From the NCBI GenBank assembly GCA_026710655.1, contig JAPOQN010000035.1, forward strand, positions 94,532 through 158,531: a DNA stretch of 64,000 bases, read 5' to 3'. Each line of letters begins with the position of its first letter. The first letter of the stretch is position 1. A model generated the notes under the pieces. The model saw only the letters and a program-made list of their open reading frames with translations. It was not told the DNA's origin and did not search any database. This stretch comes from Chloroflexota bacterium. GTDB taxonomy: Bacteria; Chloroflexota; Dehalococcoidia; Tepidiformales; Tepidiformaceae. Positions 42,207-50,430 of the stretch are shown piece after piece. The position numbers and the translations under genes are program-made.

Positions 42207-43532
42207 CTAGCCCCCCACCAGCGGCTCGACGGCCGCCCGCGCCACCTCCGCATTCGTGCCAATCGCGAAGATCACGTCGCGACCCACGGGTTCGAGCATG
42301 GCGACCACGTAGCCATCGTCCCGCGTGACTAGGGTGTAGGTGCTGTCCTCGACCATCTCCCCGCCTGCCAGCGCCTCGCGATGCGCCTCCTCGAACTCAC
42401 GCGCGTCCTCCGCGTCCGTGAAGCGCACGACAATCACCAGCGCGCGCTTCTCGCCATTCTTGAAGAGGCGATACGAGTCACCCCGCCATCCCTCTCCTGC
42501 TCGCTCAACGCGGAACTCGACCTCGCTGTAGTAACGGCCTTCGTAGCCGTAGGCGGGCCACGGGTAGCCGGCGGCATCCCCGAGCAGGTAGTTCATCAGG
42601 TGGAACTCGCCCAGCACGCCCGACTCTTCCTCGGTCCAGCCGAAACCGAGGCTCGCCACGATGGCTTCGGCGGGCAGCAGCCGGTCGACTCCCTCCTCCG
42701 GGCTCCAATCCGACCCCAGCAGATGCGTGTGAATATAGGCGGCCGTGCCCGGCGGCGAGCGCTCGAAGAGAGCGTTGAGCGCCTCCGCGCCTCTACGCTC
42801 CAGAATGCGCTGTACCGCCACCGGACCCGTGAGGTAGGGGAACCAGAACGCGCGCTGGATTGCCGGGGGCATGTCGGCCGCCTGTCGAAGGTCCGCCAGC
42901 AAGGCCAGACTTCCGACCGAGAACCCGCCCGGGATTAAGGTCCTGCGCTCCCCCCAGATGGCGGTGTGCAGGGTGGCATCGCCCTCGATGAGGCTGGTCC
43001 AGGCGAGCCTGGTATCAATTGTGGCCCCCACCCGACCTTCCGTCTCGCCGAGGTCGAAGTGGTGGTCCTGGATGGCATGCGCCATCTCGTGGGCGAGTGT
43101 GCCGAGCTCCGTCTTGCTGAGCGCTTCGAGGTCAACATCGTCCTGCTCGGTTACGACCCAGAGCGTCTTGTGTTCGTAGGAGTAAAACCCCGCGGCAAGC
43201 CCGGCCGTGGATACCATTACGTCCCAGTAGGTCTCCCCCGGCTCGATGTAGCCCAGCAACTGGTAGAGCGCACCGCCCTCCTGCAGTGCTTCCCGGGACT
43301 CCTCGTCGATCAGTCCGGTGTACACCTCGACCACGTCTTCGGGCGCCACGGTCTGTACGCGAAGATTGGTTGGTGCCTCCAGTCCTCGCACAGCAGCCAC
43401 CTCCTCAATCATCTCGCGGAGTTCCTCGGAGAGCGGCGCGGCCTCACTGGCGGGCTCGCCTCCGCCACATGCTGCGACGAACACCGCCAGCAAACCCAGC
43501 AGCGCAAGGAAGGCGCCCCGACGAGTCACCAT
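42207..43532 (-). CDS. Lipoprotein zinc metalloprotease-like protein (family A, intact motif)
   Basis: This is a 441-residue protein. The signal peptide FLALLGLLAVFVAACGGG ends in a lipobox, so it should be anchored outside the membrane. The zinc motif HExxH is in LGTLAHEMAHAIQDHHFDLG (about residue 165); downstream SLIEGDATLHTAIWGE could supply the third ligand Glu, the gluzincin pattern. The rest has no recognised domain. The last 30 codons are almost identical in DNA to those of the next gene, although the bodies are strongly diverged. ATG at 43532 places the lipobox correctly; a longer reading to 43601 is unlikely. Confidence 0.75.
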   Translation of the reverse strand: MVTRRGAFLALLGLLAVFVAACGGGEPASEAAPLSEELREMIEEVAAVRGLEAPTNLRVQTVAPEDVVEVYTGLIDEESREALQEGGALYQLLGYIEPGETYWDVMVSTAGLAAGFYSYEHKTLWVVTEQDDVDLEALSKTELGTLAHEMAHAIQDHHFDLGETEGRVGATIDTRLAWTSLIEGDATLHTAIWGERRTLIPGGFSVGSLALLADLRQAADMPPAIQRAFWFPYLTGPVAVQRILERRGAEALNALFERSPPGTAAYIHTHLLGSDWSPEEGVDRLLPAEAIVASLGFGWTEEESGVLGEFHLMNYLLGDAAGYPWPAYGYEGRYYSEVEFRVERAGEGWRGDSYRLFKNGEKRALVIVVRFTDAEDAREFEEAHREALAGGEMVEDSTYTLVTRDDGYVVAMLEPVGRDVIFAIGTNAEVARAAVEPLVGG

Positions 43533-43604
43533 CGTGGCAACATTCTGTCGGGGTCCGTTCCGCTCCGCCGGACCAGCCACTGCGAGGTGTGAACCCGCCA
43601 CCGC

Positions 43605-44873
43605 CTAGCCCCCCACCAGCGGCTCGACGGCCGCCCGCGCCACCTCCGCGCTCGTTCCAATCGCGAAGATCACGTCGCGACCCACGGGTTCGAGCATGGC
43701 GGTCACGTTCCCGTTTTCCTTCGTTGCGATCGTGATGGCGCCGTCTTCCACCACTTCCGCCCCTGCGGTTGCGACCTCGCGCTGCGCCTCCGCGAACTCG
43801 TGCGCGTCCTCCTCACTCACGAAGCGGACGCGCACCGCAACCACCCCCTCCTCGACGCCCCCGTAGAGGTAGTAGGAGTCCCCCGCCCAGCCGGCGGCGG
43901 CTTCGAGGGCGGTCCCGGTCCAGGCGCCCTGGCGCCAGTCGGAAGGAGTTGGGGCGGCGCTGAGCAGGTAGTTCAGGAGGAGGAACTCCCCGAGCGAACC
44001 CCAGGCCGTGGCCTCAAGCCCCAGGGGGATCAGGCTGCTCCGCAGTCCCGGGAAAGGGGAAGTCAGCCGTTCGGGCTCCCAGTCGCTCTCCATGAGCTCG
44101 GGGTGGAGGATGACCGTGGTCGAGGGCGGGTACCTGAGGTAGGTGTTCAACGCTTCCACTCCCTGCGTCGCCAGCACCTCCCGCGCCCACGCGCTGCCCG
44201 CCGAGTTTTGGAAGGCGAACTCCCGTGCGATCGACGCCGGGACGTTCGTGATGTGGTATGGGGCGGCAAGAAACTCGTACGCCTCTTCGGTTGTGGTCGT
44301 GCCCGTGAAGCGAGAGATGTGCACAGTGGCATCGCCCTCGATGACGGCGCGGAAGCCCAGGTGGAGGTCGAGGTTCCATCCGAGGTTTCGGTACGTTGAG
44401 CGCAGGTCGAAGTGGTAGTCCTGGAGGGCGTAGATCATCGCGTGGACGATAGCTTCCCGCTCGTCCGGGCTGAAGTCCTCGAGATCCACGCCCCCATCCT
44501 CGGTCACCACCCCCAGGATCCCTTCCCATGAGTAGAAACCAAAAACGCTGCTCGAGAGGGAGCGCCGGACATCCGGGAGGTGCTGGTCCTCGCTCAGGAA
44601 GCCGAGAAGCCGGTAGAGCCTCGTCTCCCGCTCCCACCCGATCTCCTGCGGACCTGTTAGCTCTCCCGGGAGGTCCGGAAAGTCGCGAGGGGTGACTGTT
44701 TCGATGCGAAGGCCGGACGGCGCTTCAAGCTGGCGCATCGCTGCTACCTCGTGGAGGAGCTCCTCCATCTCGCCGGAAACGGGGCGGGGCTCGCTGGGCC
44801 CGCCCCCGCAGGCCGTGACCAGGAGCGCCAGGAAGACCAGCGGCAGAAGGAGGATGCGGGAACGGGTCAACAT
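43605..44873 (-). CDS. Lipoprotein paralogue of family A with lost HExxH
   Basis: This 422-residue paralogue of the gene at 42207 has lipobox FLALLVTACGGG. Where its sister has HEMAHAIQDHHF, this protein reads VHAMIYALQDYHFDLR. The catalytic Glu and second zinc His are gone, while the surrounding helix and the EGDATVHISRF segment remain. It is therefore probably a non-catalytic binding or regulatory version rather than a protease. The frame is fully open, so it is not simple decay. The final 97 bases differ from the sister gene at only about three positions. Start could also be 44885. Confidence 0.7.
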   Translation of the reverse strand: MLTRSRILLLPLVFLALLVTACGGGPSEPRPVSGEMEELLHEVAAMRQLEAPSGLRIETVTPRDFPDLPGELTGPQEIGWERETRLYRLLGFLSEDQHLPDVRRSLSSSVFGFYSWEGILGVVTEDGGVDLEDFSPDEREAIVHAMIYALQDYHFDLRSTYRNLGWNLDLHLGFRAVIEGDATVHISRFTGTTTTEEAYEFLAAPYHITNVPASIAREFAFQNSAGSAWAREVLATQGVEALNTYLRYPPSTTVILHPELMESDWEPERLTSPFPGLRSSLIPLGLEATAWGSLGEFLLLNYLLSAAPTPSDWRQGAWTGTALEAAAGWAGDSYYLYGGVEEGVVAVRVRFVSEEDAHEFAEAQREVATAGAEVVEDGAITIATKENGNVTAMLEPVGRDVIFAIGTSAEVARAAVEPLVGG

Positions 44874-44910
44874 GGTGCGTGCCATTCTTGCGTGGGGCGG
44901 TGCGTCCGCC

Positions 44911-45303
44911 TAGCCCCCCGCCAGCGCCGCCAGCGCCGCCCGCACCACCTCCGCATTCGTGCCAATCGCGAAGATGACGTCCCGCCCCACCAGCCCCACG
45001 ACGTTTGATTCAGTAAGTCCTGGTTGGTTGACACGTACACCGTGAAGTCCGGTGTCACCGCCCCGAGTGCTCGGCGAAACACCACCTGCGCGCTCCGCAA
45101 CTCTGCCCTTTTCGACTCCTGTTCCCTCTCCGTGAGATCGCCCAGGAAAACGAACTCAGCTTCCTCCACACGTAACTCCGCCCATCGCTCCTCCATCGGG
45201 TCGGGCTTTGCGGGTTGGAGGGCGAGCACGAAACTGGGCACGATCCCGAATAGGAGCGCACCCCCAGAACGCCAGGCTCGCGACTCCGCTGCGGCTCGCG
45301 ACC
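44911..45303 (-). pseudogene. Broken hybrid: family-B N-terminus joined to family-A C-terminal tail
   Basis: Reading leftward from 45303, the start MVASRSGVASLAFWG matches the signal region of family B (45329 and 48775 genes). A frame change follows. Then PMEERWAELRVEEAEFVFLG and VTPDFTVYVSTNQDLLNQ continue the family-B N-terminus. At about 45000 this stops, and the remaining 90 bases encode VGRDVIFAIGTNAEVVRAA, the family-A tail, in another frame. So a family-B gene lost most of its body, including the zinc motif, by fusion to a family-A end. It is not expected to give a working protein. Confidence 0.7.
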
Positions 45304-45328
45304 ATGTCGTCCCCCTTGTAAGGCATTC

Positions 45329-46573
45329 TCAGCCCTCGCAGTACTTCTCCACTAGCGACTCCTGCGTCTCGGGAATCTCGATGACGAGGTCGGTGCGGTC
45401 CCGCTCCTCGCCCGTAAACGGTTCTGCCCCCAGGTTTTCCCGTGCCAGGTAGCCGCTGGCGTCGCCAACCAGGCCCTCGGCTCCCCACTCGCCCGCGAAG
45501 ACCCAGCGCCCGATGATGTTGTCGTTTCTGGGGCATTGGAACGCAAGCGCGATGGTGTAGCCGCTGCCGGGCCCTGCGAATGCGAACGCTCCCTGTGCAT
45601 CTGTTGAACCTTCGCCGGCCCACCACCATTCGCCTTCAACCCAGGCCACCGCAGTGGTGTGCACATCCTCAAGGGGCCGGCCGTCGGCGTCGAAGACGGC
45701 GCCTTGCACCCTCCACTGGAAAGGAGGCGCTACTTCCAGGCGGTGCGCATCGAAGGCAAGTTCGAATTGATCCAGCGTCATACCGAACGCCTGCTCGAAC
45801 GCCGCTTCGTGGGCGCCTAGTCGGAAGAATGCCAGGATTGACTCCGGTCCGTTCTGCTCCACCAGCCAATCGATCGCGAGAAAGCCTACCTGGTAGGTGA
45901 ACAGGGTGGAGTGGGCCGGAACTGTAAGCGAGTAGGCGTCCCGTGGGAGAGGTCGGGCCAGGGCCGACCAGGTGATTCGCACACCCTTACGCCAAACATC
46001 GAAGGGAATCCGGCCCCGCGCATCACTCACCAGGGCAGATGCGTAGACCGCTGAGCCCTCCACGACCCAGTCTGGCCAGACATTCCCCGTTACGGGGATG
46101 GGTCCCTCCCGGCCCTGAAGGACGTGAAAGTACTCGTGTGCCAGGAATCCACCCTGAGATTTGAAGGCGGGGCAATCCTGCACGACCACGATGATGGCTC
46201 CCGCTGTTAAAGAGAGGCCTCCACAGGTGTGCCCAACGCGATAACTCTCACCCAGGAATGAGGCAACCCGTTCATTCAACTGTTGAAGGTCGGTGGACAG
46301 GTACACCGTGAAGTCCGATGTCACTGCCCCGAAGTTGTCCGCAAAGATGACCTGGGCGGTCTTGAGTTCCCGCCTGAGGGACTCCCGCTCGCCTCGCGTG
46401 AAGTCGCCCAGGAACACGAACTCGACCTCCGGCACGCCCAACTCCGCCCAGCGCTCCTCCCACCGATCCGCGTCGCTCGCCCCGAACGCCAGGACGAATC
46501 CGAGCACCACGCCGAGCACGAGCGCAGCCCCCAGCAACGCCAGGCTCGCGACCCCCGTACGAGTCAGGACCAC
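45329..46573 (-). CDS. Secreted gluzincin-like metalloprotease (family B)
   Basis: This is a 414-residue protein with an N-terminal signal or anchor helix, GVASLALLGAALVLGVVLGF. The zinc motif is GGFLAHEYFHVLQGREGPIP (HEYFH, near residue 145). The second-helix Glu is in DWVVEGSAVYASALVSD. That pattern fits the peptidase-MA/gluzincin class. The C-terminal 110 residues look like a carboxypeptidase-regulatory beta-sandwich, with VQGAVFDADGRPLEDVHTTA and TDAQGAFAFAGPGSGYTIAL, which may hold the protein to a surface or partner. The GTG start has a perfect AGGAGG five bases upstream. This contrasts with leaderless backbone genes. Confidence 0.78.
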   Translation of the reverse strand: MVLTRTGVASLALLGAALVLGVVLGFVLAFGASDADRWEERWAELGVPEVEFVFLGDFTRGERESLRRELKTAQVIFADNFGAVTSDFTVYLSTDLQQLNERVASFLGESYRVGHTCGGLSLTAGAIIVVVQDCPAFKSQGGFLAHEYFHVLQGREGPIPVTGNVWPDWVVEGSAVYASALVSDARGRIPFDVWRKGVRITWSALARPLPRDAYSLTVPAHSTLFTYQVGFLAIDWLVEQNGPESILAFFRLGAHEAAFEQAFGMTLDQFELAFDAHRLEVAPPFQWRVQGAVFDADGRPLEDVHTTAVAWVEGEWWWAGEGSTDAQGAFAFAGPGSGYTIALAFQCPRNDNIIGRWVFAGEWGAEGLVGDASGYLARENLGAEPFTGEERDRTDLVIEIPETQESLVEKYCEG

Positions 46574-46595
46574 GCTCGCCTCCTGACGCGTCGAT

Positions 46596-46900
46596 TCACT
46601 GTGTCAACACCACATCCAAGAGATTCTGCGCGACCCGGAGAGTTCCCAAGGCATGCGAGAATCTTGTATGAATCGCACCGGGATACACCAAGTGGATAGT
46701 GCCAAGCTGACGCACACGGCCCAAGCGCTGCATGGCAGATGTGTCGAGCACAGCGGTTTCGAGAACGGAGAGGAAGATGTCTCCGTGAATTGGGTCGGTG
46801 ATCTGCTTTGTCAGCGTGTAGCAACTGCGAAGGCAAGCCCCATGGCTCAAAACGGCCTTGTTCATCTGTCAGGCCCCACTTGGGCAAGGGTCTCCTCCTG
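46596..46900 (-). pseudogene. Relic of an HD-type phosphohydrolase, N-terminal part only
   Basis: The reading LTKQITDPIHGDIFLSVLET, then QRLGRVRQLGTIHLVYPGAI and HTRFSHALGTLRVAQNLLDV, is the N-terminal part of dGTPase-like HD-domain proteins. It stops at 46596, far short of the family length of several hundred residues. A frameshift is also likely near 46820, because the preceding frame encodes LTDEQGRFEPWGLPSQLL, the expected upstream segment. The 3' end was cut next to the start of the family-B gene. Confidence 0.65.
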
Positions 46901-47434
46901 ACTCCATGATATGGCCGCGTTGCGAGAGCTACTCGCGGGTTTCCCTCGCGGCGAGGCCGAGATCCACCGCTTCTGCTTCCCGCCCAGCCAAGGCTGGAAG
47001 TCCCTGCATCGGTCCTTGCGCCAACCAGACCGGACAAATCGACAACCCTCAGGCTAGCCATGAGGTTAGCCCTGCGGGAGCTGTCCTCGAGGCCGGGGGG
47101 CGTCCAAGGACGCGTGTGGTTGACTCCTGCCCTTTGCGTCCATCGAAAGGCCCAAGAGACAGGGTAGGCGACTGTATCTATGACTTGGGTGGTAAAGCGA
47201 CCTAGGTCTGCATGAAACGATGTGTGCCTTCGCAGCACCACTCCACCAGCGAGTCGGTAAGGCCTACAATCGTGGCACCCCGCCCGGCGCTCGCCTCGGG
47301 GTACCCACGCTGACCGCGTAGTGCTGAGTGGGGCATGGCGGGGAGTGGGCGGCCGCCAAGCGGTAAGGGTCGTGGCCGGGGAGAGGATTGGAAGAACCGT
47401 GATCCGTACGAGTGGCATCCTGAGCCATCCGAAC
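46901..47434. other. Gene-poor stretch with decayed att-like copy D
   Basis: No reading frame here looks like a real protein. The stretch holds the decayed repeat at 47021-47049. Either side are relics of broken genes. Confidence 0.5.
47021..47049 (+). repeat. att-like repeat, copy D (decayed)
   Basis: CCAACCAGACCGGACAAATC followed by GACAACCCTC. Compared with copies B and C it has one inserted and one lost base and three or four substitutions. Similarity to the B flank continues into GGCTAGC. It is an older member of the same repeat family. Confidence 0.6.
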
Positions 47435-47569
47435 AGTCTGCGAGTGTTTGGCCCAGCCGGCTCGGGGAAGACACGGTGGCTGGTAGACATCGGGAAGAGC
47501 CACGTCGAGAAGGGCGATTTCGACATCCGCGACGCCATCATCGTCTCGCCGATGGAGCAGGAAAATTGA
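47435..47569 (+). pseudogene. Relic with Walker A motif, helicase-like
   Basis: The reading SLRVFGPAGSGKTRWLVDIG followed by KSHVEKGDFDIRDAIIVSP resembles the first Walker A strand of UvrD-like superfamily-1 helicases. Those are several hundred residues long, but here it stops after 45 codons. Only the N-terminal P-loop segment survives. Other P-loop ATPases remain possible. Confidence 0.45.
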
Positions 47570-48156
47570 GAAGCGTGCACCTTGTGGTGTTCCTATCGGC
47601 CGTGCTCGTTTCGGTGGGCTGCTCAGCGGGTCAGGGCCCGGATACATCCATTGACCGTCCTACCGTTGAGTCGACACCGGTGGCTGCCACGCCGGTTTCC
47701 GGGGACGGGCCGGTTGAGGGTGCACTGCGGAATTACACCCACAACACCTGGTATGTCGCTGAGCGCGATGAATTCACCGGTTCCCTGGATACATGGGTTG
47801 GTGTCGCATCCGAACAGAATCCGGCACTGTTCTACCTCAACATGGCGTGCTACCAAGGAGCGTTGTGGTTCGCGGTCTTGGGGGCCGACCTGACCTACGA
47901 GGAACTGGTCACGTACCGCATTGATGCCCGTGTCCTGGTGAAAGACGAACTCTGGGGGACTACCGCCGACCGTGAAGATCCGGGCCTGGAATCGCCCGAT
48001 CCCGGGGGACTGATCGAGAGCCTGCGCGGTGCCCAGCGGTTTGAGTTCCGGATTGGCCAACACGACGAGACGACACTCACCTTTGATATCCGGGACCTTT
48101 TCTCCACGCGCGTACAGCCCAACATCGACAATTGTGGAAAAGAGGGGTGGCGTTGA
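47566..48156 (+). CDS. Small lipoprotein, unknown function
   Basis: This is a protein of about 196 residues with a lipoprotein signal, LVVFLSAVLVSVGCSAG. A Thr/Pro-rich linker follows. The folded part contains NTWYVAERDEFTGSLDTWVG, ALFYLNMACYQGALWFAVLG and TYRIDARVLVKDELWG. The layout W..DEFTG....L..C...L....RID.....W is shared by several small secreted domains of unknown role. Two cysteines (MACYQG and DNCGKEG) could form a disulfide. The start is a TTG at 47566 or a GTG at 47575, with GGAG-type bases upstream. It overlaps the helicase relic stop. Confidence 0.6.
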   Translation: MRSVHLVVFLSAVLVSVGCSAGQGPDTSIDRPTVESTPVAATPVSGDGPVEGALRNYTHNTWYVAERDEFTGSLDTWVGVASEQNPALFYLNMACYQGALWFAVLGADLTYEELVTYRIDARVLVKDELWGTTADREDPGLESPDPGGLIESLRGAQRFEFRIGQHDETTLTFDIRDLFSTRVQPNIDNCGKEGWR

Positions 48157-48196
48157 GGAACTGCGCGCTGGGCATTGTCCCGAGACATGGTGGGGC

Positions 48197-48477
48197 ATGG
48201 CCCGGATCCCGGCTCTGCTCCTGCTCGCGCTCTCGGGTTTCGCCTATTCCGCCTGCTCCGCTCACGTCTACCCTCTGGGTTGGCTCCGATCCATGGCTGG
48301 ACAGCGACCAGACAGAGCGACAGGCAGAAGCTGGAGCGCGCCCGCGAGTCATACGAGGAAGCGCGGGACGCGTTCTCCGCCCACCGGGGGCTTGCGGAGT
48401 GCTGCCCGCAAGCGTGGTGGAAGCTGGGCGAGCTGGCCGTGGCAATCGACGACCTGGAGCGCGACCTGGACCGCTGA
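48197..48477 (+). pseudogene. Small lipoprotein gene with probable frameshift
   Basis: From 48197 the reading MARIPALLLLALSGFAYSAC is a lipoprotein signal peptide. Its frame then degrades into Arg/Ser-rich sequence. From about 48297 the next frame takes over with DRQKLERARESYEEARDAFS and WWKLGELAVAIDDLERDLDR, a clean amphipathic coiled coil ending at 48477. One frame change joins the two parts. Either it is a broken gene or the two parts are unrelated and only the coiled coil is real. Confidence 0.4.
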
Positions 48478-48734
48478 CCTTCGAGGGCCATGAAGTCGGC
48501 CTGGGCACTTGAAGAGGTATGCTCGAGCTTGAGAGCGCTTGGCTTTGGCCAAGTCAACCAGGGTCAAGAAACGGTGGGAAGACGTCCGTTGAGATCCCTA
48601 CTGGGGCTTGTCTGGACCGCACCTGCCGGCAGGGGGAGCCACGGGAGACAGATCATGTCGACTGATTACCCGAGCGTCACGCCTCCCTGCCAGCCCCTCT
48701 GCCCGTTCTATCCCCGGGGTAACAGCAACTTGAG

Positions 48735-48768
48735 AACGAAGGTTCTCGACCGAGTCCAGTCTGGTGGA
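48735..48768 (-). repeat. att-like repeat, copy E (inverted)
   Basis: On the minus strand this reads CCACCAGACTGGACTCGGTC followed by GAGAACCTTCG. It matches the other copies except in the central four or five bases, where AAAAT is replaced by TCGGT. It is the only copy in inverse orientation. Its end merges with the GGAGG ribosome site of the family-B gene at 48775. Confidence 0.7.
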
Positions 48769-48774
48769 GGCGAG

Positions 48775-49953
48775 ATGGTCCTGAACCGCAGGGGAGTCGC
48801 GAGCCTAGCCATCCTGGGGGCCGTGCTGGCCGCAGCGTTCGCGCTCGCATGCGGGTCGAGCGATGCCGACCGGTTCGAAGAGCGCTGGGCCGAGCTGGGG
48901 ATACCCGAGGCGGAGTTCGTGTTCCTCGGCGAGTTCGCGTCCGGGGAACAGGAGTCTGTCAGGAGGGAGCTGAGGGTCGCGCAAGTGGTGTTCGCGGAGC
49001 ACTTCGGCGCCGTGTCTTCGGACTTCAAGGTGTACGTGAGCACGGACCTCGAAATGCTGAACGAGCGGCTCACCCAATACGGTGAGTACGAGTACGAGTA
49101 CAGGTGTGGCGGTGTCGCGCCAAGGAGAGCGATCTTCCTGGCCCTCGGAGAGTGCCCCGAAGCCCAGGAGTACGGGCCGGTACTGGCGCACGAGTACTTC
49201 CACATGCTCCAGTACGCGGCCGGGACTTTTTCGCGGCCCATTGGAGAGGTGTGGTGGACGGTCGACGGGACTGCGGCATACGCGCAGGCGCTCTTCAACG
49301 ACGCGCAAGGCCGCCGCACTCTTGCCGCCTGGCGCCAAGGGAAGCAGCTCGCCTGGTCGGCCGGTCTGGTCGAGGGACCAAGGTGGGCGTACGACTACGG
49401 ATTCCTGGCGACGGATTGGCTCGTCGAGCGGGCCGGAGCGGAAGCGGTCCTGGAGTTCTTTCGCCTGGGCGGGCACCACGCTGCTTTTCGGTCAGCGTTT
49501 GGCATGAGCCCGGTAACGTTTCAAGCAATGTTTGGATCGTACCTAGCGGGAGTAGCCCCCCGCTACGAGTGGCGGGTCGGGGGAACCGTGCTCGACGATG
49601 ACGGAGCGCCCGTTGAGGGGGCACACGTATCTGCAGTGGTGCGCATCGAGGGCGAGGCGTGGATGGCGGCGACGGGCCTGACCGACCCGCAGGGGAACTT
49701 CGAGTTCCCAGCGCCGGGGAGTGGGTACAGGTTAGCGTTCTGGCTGCAGTGTCCGGGGGCCGAAGACGACGTGCAGTGGGTGCGCGCGGGTGAGTGGGGC
49801 GAGGACGGCTTTGTCGCTGATGCTGACGGAACCTGGGACGGGCTTGAGAACGGGGCAGAGCCGTTCACGGACGGGGGGCGAGACCGCACCGGCATGGTCA
49901 TCGAGCTATCGGAGACACAGGACTCGCTTATCGCGAAGCACTGCGAGTCCTGA
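48775..49953 (+). CDS. Secreted gluzincin-like metalloprotease (family B, lipoprotein form)
   Basis: This is a 392-residue homologue of the gene at 45329, on the opposite strand. The signal ends in the lipobox AAAFALACGSS. The zinc motif is GPVLAHEYFHMLQYAAGTFS (HEYFH). The second-helix motif reads VWWTVDGTAAYAQALFN, so the usual Glu (EGSA) is Asp (DGTA). The C-terminal beta-sandwich includes VGGTVLDDDGAPVEGAHVSA and TDPQGNFEFPAPGSGYRLAF. The ATG at 48775 is fixed by GGAGG five bases upstream. A longer reading to 48490 is unlikely. Zinc binding is plausible, and activity may be weakened by the Asp. Confidence 0.78.
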   Translation: MVLNRRGVASLAILGAVLAAAFALACGSSDADRFEERWAELGIPEAEFVFLGEFASGEQESVRRELRVAQVVFAEHFGAVSSDFKVYVSTDLEMLNERLTQYGEYEYEYRCGGVAPRRAIFLALGECPEAQEYGPVLAHEYFHMLQYAAGTFSRPIGEVWWTVDGTAAYAQALFNDAQGRRTLAAWRQGKQLAWSAGLVEGPRWAYDYGFLATDWLVERAGAEAVLEFFRLGGHHAAFRSAFGMSPVTFQAMFGSYLAGVAPRYEWRVGGTVLDDDGAPVEGAHVSAVVRIEGEAWMAATGLTDPQGNFEFPAPGSGYRLAFWLQCPGAEDDVQWVRAGEWGEDGFVADADGTWDGLENGAEPFTDGGRDRTGMVIELSETQDSLIAKHCES

Positions 49954-49965
49954 TCCAAGGGGAGC

Positions 49966-50175
49966 ATGTCCCGAGGCGCACCGGGCATGGCCAGTTTGTT
50001 CGTGGCTGGGGCGCGTGCTCGTGTTCGGGCTGGCTGGGACAAGGAGCGCGTGCGCGACGTCATTGAGCACTACGAAGGGCAGACGGACGACGAGTTGGCT
50101 GCGGAGCTCGAGGCCGCCTTCGAGGACAGGTCGCAGACGGTGATGGTGATCCCAAACGATCTCGTCCCACCGTAA
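49966..50175 (+). CDS. Small antitoxin-like protein
   Basis: This is a reading of up to 69 residues whose second half, VIEHYEGQTDDELAAELEAA followed by FEDRSQTVMVIPNDLVP, resembles small proteins of the EHYEGQTDEE type. These are often found as stand-alone or antitoxin-like genes in Chloroflexota and Cyanobacteria. The first 20 residues look less protein-like. The real start may be the GTG at about 50050, next to AAGGAG. No toxin gene is seen beside it, so it may be a remnant. Confidence 0.45.
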   Translation: MSRGAPGMASLFVAGARARVRAGWDKERVRDVIEHYEGQTDDELAAELEAAFEDRSQTVMVIPNDLVPP

Positions 50176-50280
50176 GGGCGCTCCTCCCCGAGTCGCCCGA
50201 TCCTTCGCCGGCATCCCCGGACATCTACTCAATCTGAGCTCCTCGCATGGGGCTCTCGCCGACATCCTCACGCTGGCGCT

Positions 50281-50307
50281 CCCACCAGACTGGACAAAAT
50301 CGAGAAC
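50281..50307 (+). repeat. att-like repeat, copy B
   Basis: This is an exact 27-base match to the tRNA end and flank of copy A. Related sequence continues to about 50385 at lower identity. Immediately before it, 50269-50280 reads CACGCTGGCGCT, which equals the bases that follow the core in copy A. So a piece of an earlier repeat flank lies directly upstream, as expected at a recombination junction. Confidence 0.8.
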
Positions 50308-50430
50308 CTTCACGCTAGCGCTTGAACTTCAGCTATAGGAGGACTGCGGGCCTGGCCGATCCACTCGGCGGCACGGCTGGATCACAGGGCAAGGGCAACT
50401 GGTGCCGTGAGGCCTCGGCCTCCGCCCCAT

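Noticed and set aside
48490..48774. N-terminal extension of 95 codons on the protease at 48775
   Set aside because: The extension crosses the inverted repeat, lacks a signal peptide and is not shared with the homologue at 45329, whereas the ATG at 48775 has a good ribosome site and starts the signal sequence.
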